A stretch of 64,000 nt of DNA from positions 24,939,501-25,003,500 of the forward strand of contig JARDYH010000006.1 in assembly GCA_029215795.1 (NCBI GenBank), in the 5' to 3' direction. This DNA is from Anniella stebbinsi (lineage: Eukaryota; Chordata; Lepidosauria; Squamata; Anniellidae). Below the pieces are notes generated by a model that searched no databases, was not told the origin of the DNA, and was given only the letters and a program-made list of their open reading frames with translations. The position numbers were made by a program, and so were the translations under genes. Position 1 is the first letter of the stretch. Every line of letters begins with the position of its first letter. Of this stretch, positions 1 to 12,184 are shown in pieces.

Positions 1-1
1 A

Positions 2-2173
2 AATGAGGAACATGGAGATTTCTATGTAAGAGACAGAATAGATCGAGAAGAAATCTGTGGAAAATCTCCACATTGTATCCTTAACTTTGAAATAGTGGTT
101 GAAAATCCTCTGAATGTTTTTCATATAAGTGTTACCATAGAGGATATTAATGATAATGCACCACATTTTTTAAAAGATTATATCAATCTAGAAATAAGTG
201 AATCCAGCTTGATTGGAGCCACATTCCCTCTTGGTAGTGCTGAAGATCCTGATGTTGGGGTAAATTCTCTCCAAAATTACCAGCTGAGCCCCAACCAGTA
301 TTTCACCTTGGATGTCAAAGAAACTCCAGATGGAAGCAAATACCCATTTTTAGTGCAAAGAAAAACACTAGACAGGGAAAGTGAACACCACCTCCAATTG
401 ATCCTTACAGGCCTGGATGGGGGAGAGCCATTAAAATCTGGAACCACTCATATATGGATCAGTATTACTGATATCAATGACAATCCACCAGTTTTCACTC
501 AGGAAGTCTATAAATCCAGCCTAAAGGAGAGTGTACCCAAAGGATCTTTGGTGATACAGGTGAAAGCCTCTGATGCAGATGAAGGTTCCAATGCACTGGT
601 AAGCTACAGTTTCAGCAATGTCCCTGCTAAAGCTGACCAGAAATTTAACCTGGACTCAGAAAGTGGGGTGATTTCCATTAGGGAGCCTTTGGATTTTGAA
701 GAGTCAAGTAGCTATATGATGTTAGTGGAAGCCAAGGATGGTGGTGGATTATTGGCACATTGTAAGGTTGAGATTGATGTTCTTGATGAAAATGACAATG
801 CTCCAGAAGTTTTGCTAACATCTGTATTTAGCCCAGTTCCTGAGGACTCTCTACCAGGAACTGTGATTGCTTTGATCAATGTGAATGATAGAGATGAAGG
901 AGAAAGTGGGAAAACTGCTTGCTATATACAAGGCGATATGCCTTTCAAAATTCTGTCCTCATCTAACAATTACTATAAGCTCCTCACAGATGGGCCTCTG
1001 GACCGAGAAAAAACTGCAGAGTATAACATCACAATTGCAGCCACTGACCAAGGCACCCCATCTCTTTCCACATACAAAAGCATCTCACTGCAGATTTCAG
1101 ATATAAATGACAATTCTCCTGCCTTCGAAGAATCTACCTATAATGTCTTTGTACCAGAAAACAATCCCTCAGGTACCTCCATTTTCATGGTAACAGCCTC
1201 TGACAATGATCTGGATCGCAATGCCCAAATCACTTACTCCATCCTCAACAGCAACATTGAGGACCTGCCTCTCTCCTCTTATGTTTCCATTAACTCTGAG
1301 ACTGGAACAATCTGTGCGCAGCGATCATTTGACTATGAGCAATTCAGGGAGTTTCAAATTCAAGTGAAGGCCCAAGATGGTGGTTCTCCCTCATTTAGTA
1401 GCAATGCCACAGTGAGAGTGTTCATTCTGGATCACAATGATAATATCCCTCAGATCTTATATCCTTCACCAGATGCCAATGGCTCAGCCTTGTTTGAGAT
1501 GGTGCCTCAGTCTGCAGAACCAGGCTATTTGGTGACTAAGGTAGTGGCAGTGGATGCAGATTCTGGACACAATGCTTGGATTTCCTATCATCAACTTCAG
1601 GCTATTGAGCCAGCACTCTTCACCCTTGGGCTTCACACCGGAGAGGTCAGGACAGCGCGGGACTTTGTGGAAAGAGATGCTGTGAAGCAAAAGCTGGCCA
1701 TTTTAGTGAAGGATAATGGAAGTCCTCCTCTCTCAGCCACTGTAACTCTTAATCTGGTGTTTGCTGAGAACTTCCAAGAGGCACTTCCTGAAATGAGCAA
1801 ACCACCCAATGACTCAGAGTATCAGTCTGATATGAATACCATTTTGGTAATAGCCTTAGCTTTAGTCTCATTTTTATTCCTTTTTACTGCCATAACAGTT
1901 TTAATACTTAAATGCCGGAGAGAGAGAAGCCCAGCAGTGTTTGGGACCTACAATACTGAATTATACTCTAGCTTGGGACACAAATTTTCCTGGAATTACA
2001 ATAATGGGACATTAACATTGCCATATTCATATGAAGTATGCTTAGCTTCAAAGTCAGGTCACAATGAGATCACAAACCAATTGGTGGTCACAGATAATCC
2101 CATTACCACGGACGATTCTGGAATTGGAAATGAATCTCTGGGTGAAAATCTCAGCTCTTATAACAAGACACAG
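2..2173 (+). CDS. Protocadherin gamma variable exon (A/B-like), 5' truncated by the window
   Basis: Cell-surface homophilic adhesion protein of the clustered protocadherin family. The reading frame is already open at base 2, in the middle of EC1 ([10 protein letters not shown]), so the start and signal peptide lie upstream of the window. Cadherin calcium-linker motifs follow in order: DINDNAP, DINDNPP, DENDNAP, DINDNSP, DHNDNIP. A transmembrane helix ([16 protein letters not shown]) lies near 1830-1905 and is followed by CRRERSP and the tail motif [12 protein letters not shown], which resembles ordinary gamma/beta isoforms rather than the C-type ones. The exon ends at CAG|GTGAGA, phase 0, ready to join constant exon 1. 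The frame reads on to a stop at 2192-2194, but that is intron. Which A/B subfamily it belongs to is not resolved. Confidence 0.9.
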
Positions 2174-3350
2174 GTGAGAATCGCAGGAGTATAATTAAAG
2201 ATCTAGCTTTTGATTTTCTGATGAGAGACTGCACAGTTGTGATAGTTTCCTCTCCTAGCATGCTTGCTCAGAATGAAGGAGGCCATGGTAGCATGCCATC
2301 TACATTTTGAACTGCTAAGTTAATATGTATCTTAACTGGTGAATAATATAAATGAAATGCATATTTCTGCAGCAGTGAATATAGTTTTCGGCATATATGT
2401 GGTACAACTATTTCCATAAAGCACTATGTTTCATTGAAAATGGGAATGCTTTAACTTTCATTCATGTCAACAAAATTATGGAGACAAGAAGACATTTAAC
2501 TTTAGCTTTGTTTTCTTTATTCTTCATGCTTAATAGGGAAACCATTATGTTACAAGTGATCTGTCCGTTGTTCCACTGTTCCTTAAGTACTATAGATTAG
2601 TTAGGTTATGTCTGTCCTCTACTGGTCAAATATCATACTACAGTCCTGAATTTAGCACAGGGCATAGTCCTCACCCCCATCCCACCATCCACAGCGTGGC
2701 CACTGGAAAATTATGCTTTATTTTGACTTTGTTATAATTGCCAACAACATATTTAACTAGTATTAAAACATCAGCCATCTTTGTGATGATTTTTAAAATT
2801 GTATTTATTGCAGAATGCATGTGGATATCAATACACAATAGGTTATACAAACACACACGCACCATGATCCAGCCAAATTTAGTAATTTACGCATTTTAAG
2901 ACCCATTGATGTCAATGGGAGATATGCAGGCAGCAATGTAAACATACTTGTTAGGGAGTAAGCCCTACTGAACACAGCTGGACATATTTTTGAGTATATA
3001 TATATTGCACTGTTAAGCATATGCTTAATTATCTTTATGAAATCAATAGGACTCGGAAGTACTTAACATTGGTTGGATTATGCCTATGTGAGCAACAATA
3101 CTTCCTAGCATGGTCTCTTCAGTCACAAAAATGCCTAACTAAGAAATTGGCAAAACAGACATAAACTTACAATTATTTAATTAAACTTTCCCATTTCTGT
3201 TTTTAACAATAACACAATTAGATGTCAAATTAGACAATGGAAGCCAATGTGATAGTTTTAAGAATACTAAAGGAGAGGAAATTGTCAGGAAAGTGACATT
3301 TGATATATTAGTGCAAGAAAGGTTTTAAAAAGAACTCAAAGCACAGATAT
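2174..3350. other. Spacer downstream of first variable exon
   Basis: AT-rich, no gene seen. About 2935-2985 holds a worn half copy of the dispersed repeat with 'gggagtaagcc...ctgaac', seen in fuller form at 9419-9505. The rest shows nothing recognisable. Confidence 0.5.
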
Positions 3351-3354
3351 TAAC

Positions 3355-3986
3355 ATTAGGAGTGTGCACAACAAAAAATATCATTTTTTATCATTATCGT
3401 CATTTTGGACAAAAAAAATTATCATCTTCATTCATATCGTAGGTGATCCGTATCGTCTTCACGATAATTATCGTTAAAAAATGATATTTTTGGCAGAAAG
3501 AAAAAATGCCTATAACTTCTGTATTTTAAAAGTTAGAGGCTTGAAACTTGGTCACAGTGCTTCTGAGGTATGCCTAAGTATGTGTATGACATTTGGGATC
3601 GATCCTTCCAACCCTCGATTTTATATGAATTTTTAAAATATCGTTTCCGTTCTGACAGGTCTCGCTAGCTGTCATTCTGATCTGTCAGAATGGAAACAAT
3701 CTTTAATAAATTCATATAAAATCGAGTGTTGGAGGGATTGATCTCACATACTTAGGCATACCCCAGAAGCACTGTGACCAAATTTCAAGCCTCTAACTTT
3801 TAAAATACAGACGTTATAGGTATATTTATATGGCAGTCCAATAAAATGATAAAATCGCCCAAACATTATCGCCTCCGATGATTATCATAGGATTTTCTAT
3901 CGTATCGTCATTGTTAAAAACATGCCCGATAACGACCTTATCGTATCGTTATCGGCGATTTTGATGATACGATACACATCCCTAAT
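3355..3986. mobile_element. Non-autonomous foldback DNA transposon (632 bp)
   Basis: The ends are imperfect inverted repeats (ATTAGGAGTGTGCAC and, on the other strand at the right end, ATTAGGGATGTGTAT). TAAC flanks both sides (3351-3354 and 3987-3990), a candidate target duplication. Inside, two arms of about 145-150 bp (about 3509-3662 and 3679-3821) are reverse complements with a loop of about 15 bp. Both flanks of the palindrome are rich in repeated TATCG/CGATA words. No coding potential is seen. The superfamily is not assigned. Confidence 0.7.
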
Positions 3987-4384
3987 TAACGACCTTATCG
4001 TAATGAGGGTTGACAATTGTTTTTACAACAACTCCTGTGTGGCATCTAGAGCACTTGCACTCTGTGACAAACGTTACATTGCTGGACTTACAAATGACAG
4101 TCTGTTTCATGGAGTTTTCCCCAATGTGGTGCCTTCTAAATGTGTTGGACTACAAATCTTCAGCCAGTACTGCCTTTGGCTATGCTGGCTAAGGACAACA
4201 GGAGAGCAACCACGTCGAGGAAGGAAGGCTTCATGTAATGGGTCTTGTCAGTCATTCTGAGAATGAAAGCAGCCATTTCCCTAAGATACCATCAGGTGAT
4301 AATATTGGATTTATCAATATCGATTCTGCAGGGTTAATGATATGTTTCTGGGTGTATATTTGCAACTGGGCCAGGTTTAAGGTT

Positions 4385-4690
4385 TTGATGTTAGTGTATA
4401 ACAAACAATAGTTCTCTCTTACCAACCTCCCTGATCACTGAGGTCATCAAATGGGAGCACTTGCATACCTGGTGGTTCCACGTGGACCCGTGGTCTGTTC
4501 GGAGTCCATACAGAATAGAGCCTTCTGTGTACTGGCTCCCTCTTTGTGGACCTCCCTGCCAGTTGATGTCAGGCAGGTGCCAAAGCTGTTACGTTTGTGG
4601 TTTTGAGGAGCCACAAGACATTTTGTATTTTTATGAGTTTCACCTGAACCATCAAAACACCCATGGAATTTTGTATGAGAACTAGACCTC
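4385..4690 (+). repeat. L2-type LINE 3'-end relic
   Basis: Degenerate sequence with the L2 phrase 'gaatagagccttctgtgtactggctccc...cctccctgcca', corresponding to the RAFSVAAPRLWNSLP segment of the L2 reverse-transcriptase C terminus. It is heavily mutated and has no usable frame. Confidence 0.5.
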
Positions 4691-4814
4691 TTAAATTAGA
4701 AATAAATTAGGGGTGAAATGTGTGACACAGCTGATTTTAGGATAAACATGAGTCAGCAGGGAATGCCTTTCATCTCCATGCTTTGCTGGGCACATTCCAG
4801 AGGTCAAAAAAAGG

Positions 4815-7800
4815 GGAGAGAAACAGGTTCTCAGAATGCTGAAATACTTTACTCATTCACGCCCAACACATTTCGGCCTATGTGGTTTTCTTAAAAAGGC
4901 CTTCTTCAGGGAGCTGTAACGTGAAGAATACATTACATTATGTTTGTGGGGATAACACATAGCATTAATCTAACTGTATAAGGGTTAATCAGGAATATTG
5001 CCTTAAAAGGCCTATGCCTAGGGTGACCACATTTGGGAAACTAAAAAAGAGGACACCCAGTGGGGTGGGGGTGGGAAAGCAGCTTTCAGGGACCTCTGGG
5101 ATGCATGTCATTCACCCCCACCACCTTAAAGGCCCGAAATGGGGTGGAGGAGGGGAAAGTGTGTAATTCCCACCCTCCACTGCTCCAATCAGGGCCTTTT
5201 CTATAATGTCTGGGAATGACACGCTTTCCCCTTTCAGGCCCTGATTGGAGCAGTGCAAGGGAAATGACCCACCTCCAGAAGGTGTGTCATTCCCTCCCAC
5301 CATGCTAATACAGCCTTTAAAGGGAAAGCGTGTCTTTCCAGGACATTATAGAAAATTACAGAAAATCCCCCCTGATACCCAGAATAGAACAAAAACCAGG
5401 ACAAATCCGGGGAAATCCTGACAGTTGGTCACCCTACCTATGCCCATGTGTAGTTTCTTAAAAAAAAATTAATTAATACATTATAAAGGCTCCTGGGCCT
5501 ATCCATATTATACATAAAAATTATAAATCATATAAAACATTTCTTGATATAAAAACACTTTTCTCAAAAGTTTAATACATAGATTCTTACTTGGTAAGAG
5601 AAGTCTGCAGAAAACCCTTAACAGAATGATAGTCTCTTATGATATTCACTGGCGACTGAGGAAATGTAGTCATTCCAGGGCCCTCCTTTTATACATCTTT
5701 TCTCATTGTTACATCATTTTTTTGGCGTTTGTTTGAGTTTAGACAGATGTTTTCATGTGAAAATGATAAGTGCAAGGTCTTAGAATACATCATTATTGCT
5801 AACATTATTCCTGTTATGTGGGAGTCACTGCAGATAATTACTGAGTCACAGGAGTGGCAGAAATTAGAGCCACTTGGATTTAGAGTTTTTAACTTTAGGA
5901 TCCATTCTATTTCCTTTCTTAATAACAAGTTGTTCTCATGTCTTTCTAATTTTTCAAGAGCCCAAAACTTTAAATCTGCAAAAGAATGATTTTGTGCTGA
6001 AAAATGATCTACTAAGGGAGCACCTGGTCTGTTGTTCTTTAAGTTACTGAGGTGCTCTCCTATTCTTTTTTTCAGAGGTCTGATAGTTTTGCCTATATAC
6101 ATCTTAGGGCATTTGCACTGGATGGCATAGATTACAAAAGTGCTATTGCAAGTGGTAAAGTTTTTTTTAGGAAATATCTTTGTTGATCTGATGGGTTTTT
6201 AAATTCTGTGACTTTGAGGGTGTATTTACAGTAACAGCAGTGTCCAAAGGTTGGTGTCCCTTGGGCATGGAAGCACCTGGTAAAAAAAAAAAAAAAAGAA
6301 CCTGGAACTCCTGATGTTCCAGGTTCTTTTAAAGGAGACCATAGGTTTTTCTTGGCACCCTGGGATGTGTTGGACAATATGCCAATGTCTCCTTAGGCTT
6401 CCTTGCATTTGATTTGTCATGTGGTTGTATGTTAGACTACAATTGATTCTTTCTGGGGCTGTTGTACTGATTTTTGAAAAAAGTTCTAATCATGGTTTAG
6501 CCTCAGCCTTTTTCAGGCCTTGTGAGATTACACCATCGGGATACCCCCTTTCTTTTAACTGCATGGCCAGTGTCTGTAATTCTTGTCCGAAGTCTGATGT
6601 TTTTGAACAGTTGCATTTGAGTCTTAAAAATTGACTGTATGGGAGATTATTTCTTAAAGTCTGGGGATGGGAACTATCATATCTAGGATATCTAGAGACA
6701 TCAGTGGGTTTTCTATAGACAGAGGTGATAAGATGTTCTCCCTCCTTCACTTTTAGATCTAGGAAATGAATTTCTCTAGTGTTAAACTGAATGTCAAATT
6801 TGATATTGTCATTTCTAGAATTTACTCACATTATAAACTGTTGTAGATCTTCCCTATCCCCTCGCCAAATGGAAAATACATCATCAATATATCTCAACCA
6901 TATCAGAAGATGTTTTTATATGCCCCTCTGATGAGAAAAGTTCTTTTTCATATTCTGCCATATACAGATTGGCTACCTCTGGAGCCATGGGACATCCCAT
7001 GTGTACTCCCTTGATTTGCCAATAAAATTTGTTGTCAAATAGAAAATAATTTTTGCATAAGGCTATTTCTGCAAGGGAGAGAAAAAAGTGGGTGGGGGGT
7101 GTCTTTCTGTTCTCTGATCCAGTGTGTGTTGTATGACAGTTAGGGCATCCTACTGGGGTATATTGGTGTATAGGGATCTTACATCCATAGTCATCAGGAT
7201 GTCTCCCTCTTGTAAGTTAACATGCTTAATCTTGTTTATGAAATCAGAAGAATCACATATAGAAGATGGTATAAGAGGTATGAAGGGTTTTTAAAAAATG
7301 ATCTATAAACTGTGAGAATGGTTCCAACACAGAATTACATGCTGATGCTATGGGCCTGCCTGGTGGAGGGGGAAATACCTTTATGAATTTTTGGCAGAAT
7401 ATAGAAACTGGAATTCTGGAGTTAGTTTTATGTAGGAAGCCATATTCACCCTCCGTTAAATATCAAGCTTGACCCTTTGTATAAGGTGTTTTTGATCTCC
7501 CTGGCGATAACAGTAGTCGGATCGTTTTTACATATGCGATAAAAGTCAGAGGCGTAGTGCCTCTGATTTATAACCCGTGCTGTTTTGGATGACAATAGCA
7601 CCCGCTTTGTCAGCTTCTTTTATCACTAAGGAGGAGTCATTACTTTCTTCACGATTGATGTTATGCCAGGGGCGATTAGTTGTTTTTTCTTTTTCCTCAA
7701 GGTCTTGTAGTACTAATCTTCCCAAGAGTTGTACTGCTGGCTCGACTGGGGCAGGTGGCATAAACTTAGAGGTAGGTCCAAAACATGTTTTCGTGTCTGT

Positions 7801-8085
7801 GAATCTGGACATGTTGGACCCAAAGTATTGACGTAGTTTGATGTTGCAAAAGAATCGGAAGAGGTCTAATGTTGTTTGTACTGGATCATGTCGAGGAGTG
7901 GGTACAAAGGAAAGTCCTTTATCCAAAACAAGTTACTATGCAGGAGAGATAATTCTTTTGGAGAGATTTACAACTAGTGTTGTCTTCTCTGGGACCATCT
8001 GGGAGGAGAAGTATATCTTGTTGTTCTTTTCCTGTAGCTGCTGGAACCACAGAAACCAGTATGATCATTTTTTATTTAGGAAATA
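4815..8085 (-). mobile_element. Penelope-like retroelement 1 (RT + GIY-YIG), decayed
   Basis: Read on the minus strand from about 8085 down to 4815. The N-terminal RT region (KGLSFVPTP, ADKAGAIVIQN) lies at 7546-7926. Next come LYTNIPQ around 7170, GVHMGCPMAPEVANLY around 6965-7015 and the catalytic YIDDVFSIWRG with YIDD at 6880-6891. The C-terminal GIY-YIG endonuclease (VIYAIQCKCPKMYIGKT, RIGEH) is at about 5689-6135. Stops and frameshifts break it, so it is inactive. Penelope-like elements copy through RNA using an RT related to telomerase. The 3' end carries a hammerhead-like core (see findings) and a nested hAT MITE at 5019-5436. Confidence 0.85.
5019..5436. mobile_element. hAT-type MITE nested in Penelope-like element 1
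   Basis: 418 bp with terminal inverted repeats TAGGGTGACCA...TGGTCACCCTA and an exact 8-bp target duplication CCTATGCC at 5011-5018 and 5437-5444. The 8-bp duplication is the hAT hallmark. No transposase is present. Confidence 0.88.
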
Positions 8086-8990
8086 AGAGTTGGGGTGGTG
8101 ATCTTTAACAGGGCAGGAGCAAAGAGTTACATCCCCTTTTCCCCACCACAGCCCTAATCTGGACTGGGCTCTCCCACATTTATTTACCAACCAAAGAGCA
8201 ATCAACAACCTCATGTCTACTTTGGCCCTCCATTCCATTGAATTCAACAGGTTTTACTCCCAACAGTAAGTGTGCATAGCACTGAAGCCTTACAGCCCAA
8301 TCACCATTGTGCCATAAATCTCAATATACCTACCTACCAACAGCCCAAACCTATGCAGGGTTAGGCACATCTGCTATTGAAATCAATGGACTTAGGTGAA
8401 TCTGCACTTGGGCTATTAACCATTTTAAATGAGATATGTTAATACACGTAGGGAGCAGTGTTTGGGGAACGTAGGATATTTCAGATTCCTGGATCTGCCA
8501 CCGAAGACAATGATCCAGCCTCGGACCTAGTAGTCCAAGCTCTCCATCCCCTTGCAGCCAGAGTGGAGAGAACCATGCCAGCTGCTTCTATGAGCTCACA
8601 AATATGAGCTCGTAGAGGGGTGAAAGGGGGCATGTCAGTAAGCAGGGAGGGGAGGAGACTGGGGGATATCGGGATCCGAGCTATCCCCAGCTGTCCCTAG
8701 GCCTCCTTCCCTCTGCTTCCCTGAAGCCTCTGCTTTATGGGCAAAAATGTCTGCCTAGCTAAAATGCAGAGTGGGAAACACTACACATCTCCCGGTCTGC
8801 ATTGTTTTGAGGTTTATGAGTACCTAGAGATGAGCCAATAAGATTGCTCCCTTAGAATTATTAGGCCGTTGCAAGTTCTTTTTTATACTCACAAACTATT
8901 AACAAATGTTTGTTGTCAAAGGACGTGGGAAGTGAATAGCATTTCATACTAGGAGCATCTTTAATGTTTTTTATTATTTATATACATGCC
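8086..8990. other. Spacer, no gene
   Basis: No coding or RNA gene seen. 8340-8400 looks like a half copy of the 'cccattgaactcaatggg' dispersed repeat. The rest is unremarkable. Confidence 0.4.
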
Positions 8991-9162
8991 TAGTGTGACC
9001 AGATGCAAAAGAGGGCAGGGCACCTGCAGCTTTAACAGTGGTGATGAAGAGGGAACTTCACCAGGTGCTGCATGCATACAAATGACACTGGCTGAAATTC
9101 CCTTTTCAATACAACTGTAAAAGATACAGGAGCCCTTTCCTCCTTCCCAAATGGTCACCTTA
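8991..9162. mobile_element. Short hAT-type palindromic MITE (172 bp)
   Basis: Begins TAGTGTGACCAG and ends ATGGTCACCTTA. Its interior ('gatgaagagggaacttcaccagg', 'tgacactggctgaaattccc') matches the 320-bp family at 47678, 51436 and 59574. It is a shortened member, and no clear target duplication was found. Confidence 0.7.
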
Positions 9163-9222
9163 GTCAGACACTGTTGGTCCCTCTAGCACAGTATTGATTA
9201 CACTGACTGGTAGAGGATGTGC
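9163..9222 (-). repeat. Fragment of tRNA-headed SINE
   Basis: 'gttggtccctctagcacagtattg...cactgactgg' matches the 3' part of the SINE at 21609-21932. Confidence 0.55.
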
Positions 9223-9418
9223 AGACCCAGCGTGAGCTCTGCCATTGAGCTCCAGCCTCTTCCCTTAAGATCAGACAAGCCAAACTAAAAACAACATGCA
9301 AAACTACCTTGCTAAGAGGCCTTATCCCAAAGAGAAAAGCACAACTGCAATCAATTGAGACAAAATGGAGTGGGGGACAGTTATAAAAGTTTGGCATTGC
9401 TTGTTGGTAGTTGTAGGC

Positions 9419-9505
9419 AGCAATCCTATACTCACTTATCTTGGAATAAAAACCACTGAACTCAGTGGGGCTTACTTCTGAGTAGATATGTATAGGATTG
9501 CACTG
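9419..9505. repeat. Small dispersed palindromic repeat (copy 1)
   Basis: Bounded by 'agcaatcctata' and 'tataggattgcact', with 'cactgaactcagtggggcttacttctgagtag' inside. About 87 bp. This is a familiar squamate MITE-like sequence. Other copies or halves are at 9603-9690, about 45770-45812 and about 57280-57330. Confidence 0.65.
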
Positions 9506-9602
9506 TTCATATTGCAATAGCAGAAGGAAGAATTCAGAAATCACGTTTTATATTTTTGCAGTCATTTGGCAACTGATTTAACAAACATGACCATACAGAA
9601 AG

Positions 9603-9690
9603 GCTGCAATCCTATCCACATCACCTGAGAGTAAGTGCCATGGAACTTCATGGGCTTACTTTTGAGTAGACATACATAGGATTGCATTGT
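9603..9690. repeat. Small dispersed palindromic repeat (copy 2)
   Basis: 'gctgcaatcctat ... cataggattgcattgt', same family and orientation as the copy at 9419-9505, about 100 bp away. Confidence 0.65.
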
Positions 9691-10820
9691 ATGTGTTCGA
9701 AAAACCATTAGATACCAGACAGAAACCTTGGGCAAAAAGGGTTAAAATTGCTGGTTTTGAAGTGCATTGCTGATTCTACGTGCAGCCTAATTAACTGTTT
9801 TTGGTGTCCTACTGTCAATGCAGCCCTCTCCCTCCTTGCATCCTTGTGTTGGCACACTCAGCTCCCTGCAGCTGGCCGCAGCTTCCATGCTGCTCCTCAC
9901 TTGCAGCGCTTGCTGGGCATGCAGCCTCCCTGCTCTCGCGCTTCCTTGTGGACATGGTCCAAGAGGTCACAGGATGGCTAGCTGGGTGGAGTGCAGTACA
10001 GCAGACACTTCACTTATGTTGAGCCATATACCTGGGCAGCTCATCAGGCACCACCTCAACTCCTTGTGGGGTTCCTGGCAGTGCAACTGGATGGATGGAT
10101 GGATGGATATGAGTGATGTGCACACTCTGCAGCCACAACTACCAATTCCTGCCTTGCCTGGGCAGAGTCGAAGCTCACCTACATGAGCAGCTGGCAGAGT
10201 TTCTATCCCCCCCCCCCTCATTTGGATGTTTGGTGAACAACTAGCATCCTGCTTCTTCATGAGGAGTCTGGCAAGCAAGGTAATCTCTTGGCTGGCTTGC
10301 TCCCAGACATGGAGAGAACAAACAGCAGCAGCAACCTCTTGTGTTTGGTGCACAGCTGTGCAGAGAACGGCCTAAACCTTAGGGGTGTGGGCAATCTTTG
10401 GTGCTAGCCCTGTTCTAATGGACCAACATGCCTCCCTGATTTCAATTAATCTTCCACCTGGGATCTTATCTTTCTAATTCCATTTAGTTTACCAGAAAAC
10501 TATTTTTAATTCTTATGTAATACTTAAACAAATTTGGCTTCGGCATGTCTGACTGTTCTACCACTATATTTATTGTTGTTATTATTGTTGTTGTTATTAA
10601 CAACAACAACAGGAATCCACAATCTACAAATAGCACAAAAGAAGTAACCAAAGCAGTTATCATTCTCTGATAACACAGACAATACAGTTGCAAAGCCAGT
10701 CTTAGAAAATATGCAAAAAATAAGAGCAGCAGGCAAAAAAGAAAAAGCATATATAGCATCAAGGGAACAAACAAAAACAACAGAGTTAGCTTCCAGCAAA
10801 CACCTATTGGAACAGAAAAT
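9691..10820. other. Spacer with simple repeats
   Basis: No gene seen. It holds a (GGAT)n run at 10089-10108, a C run near 10209-10218 and a TTR-type microsatellite at 10563-10612, whose end 'gttgttgttattaacaacaacaac' folds on itself. Confidence 0.5.
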
Positions 10821-11128
10821 GACCCTGTTCAGATGACAGGCTAAGCCATGGTAATTAAGCATTTTGAGCTAAACATAAACATTGGCCCTGTTCAGAAGAT
10901 ACCTTAAACCATGGCTTTAACCATGGTGAATAAGGTAAAAAGCCTTATTCGCTGTGGTTAAAGCCATGGTTTAAAGTGCCTTCTGAACAGGGCATTATGG
11001 CTTAACGTGTCATGTGAACCATTCCTGACCATGGTGGCTACATAGCCATGGTTTAAACACACTTACTAACCATTTGCTCAACAGGGTTAGTAGCCTAACC
11101 ATGGCTTAGCGTGTTATCTGAACAAGCC
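10821..11128. mobile_element. Nested palindromic MITEs
   Basis: The outer element runs from 'gaccctgttcagatgacaggctaag' to 'cttagcgtgttatctgaacaag' as inverted ends. Inside lies a second, tighter palindrome at 10885-10993 with arms of about 50 bp starting GCCCTGTTCAGAAG and ending CTTCTGAACAGGGC. Both carry repeated 'ccatgg' words. No coding sequence. Confidence 0.75.
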
Positions 11129-11170
11129 GATTATGTTCATTTGCCAATGGGACACATGGGGAGATTGCCA

Positions 11171-11213
11171 AGGGTTCCATAGTAGGGTTCCATAGTGGGG
11201 TTCCATAGTAGGG
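11171..11213. repeat. Short minisatellite
   Basis: Three tandem copies of a 14-15 bp unit 'gggttccatagta(g)'. Confidence 0.8.
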
Positions 11214-12180
11214 TGCCACAATGAAGAAAGCTCTGCTTCGAGCCCTTATGAGATGATTTGGGAAAATGATGGAATGTGAAACATGTTACCTTATCTAAAA
11301 GAATAGGGAGAATGTATAGAAACATGTTTCCTATGGCACACCAGACTCAGGTCACCTAGAGCAGGTGTGGGCAGCCTGCAACGCTCTGCCTAATTTCAAA
11401 AGGCCTCAGCATGTTATCAGTTCAGACCCCTGGGAAGTGCGACCTGCCCCTTCCCTGGTTGGCCACTGGGTGGGGAAGAAAGAGGAGAGGGTGAGAAAAG
11501 GGAATGGCCAAAAGAGAAAAGAGGGGACGCTCCCGCTTTCAGCTCTGACCACTGCTGACATGTGGCCCCTGAAGGAATGCAATCTTTGACAGGGGGGGAA
11601 AAAAGGTTTTCCACCCTGATCTAGAGCTTTGAAGAAAATTTCTGGAATTGAGCTTGCAAGCAGAGTCGCCAATGTAACTGAGCTGGAATTGGAGCCAGAA
11701 TGCCCTGCGCTAGCTGTAGCTTTGACATATCTTCAAGGGGAGACCCGCATAGAGCTCACTACAGTAATCTAGATGACTAAAGCACTTGTGATGTTAGTCA
11801 GATAGATGTGAACAATTAGAAGTTTGCTTGCAGCATGGACTGTCTAGGATGGGTTGTATGAGCCAAAATAGATATATAATGTGGTAAGCTTGTGACTGGA
11901 CCTCACCATACTGATTTCTTATGCTAGATCAGCCGTGCATGCATGGGGGGATTTGAATCAGAGTGACAAGTGTGAAGGGAAGGGGGCTCTAGCTCTTTTC
12001 CACTGGGCACGGCTTCAATCTAAGTTACACACATTTTAAGCTGCTAAGGCGCTGAGGAAGGGAAAACATACTGACATAATACAGCACTTTCAGGAGGACA
12101 AATTTGGTTATGGCCACAATGCAGCAGGAAAGCATTTGGCCCCTGCTGCTCCCAAACTCCGGTGCTCGAAGCAGAGAGGA
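11214..12180. other. Spacer, no gene
   Basis: No recognisable gene. Open frames on both strands at 11365-11672 are compositional and carry no domain. Confidence 0.4.
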
Positions 12181-12184
12181 AAAG

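Noticed and set aside
2174..2194. Coding extension of the first variable exon to its stop
   Set aside because: A strong donor CAG|GTGAGA in phase 0 precedes it; all sister exons show the same read-through into intron.
6294..6331. 12-bp inverted repeat as a terminator or RNA element
   Set aside because: Lies in decayed Penelope coding sequence beside an A run; most simply a slippage/inversion scar.
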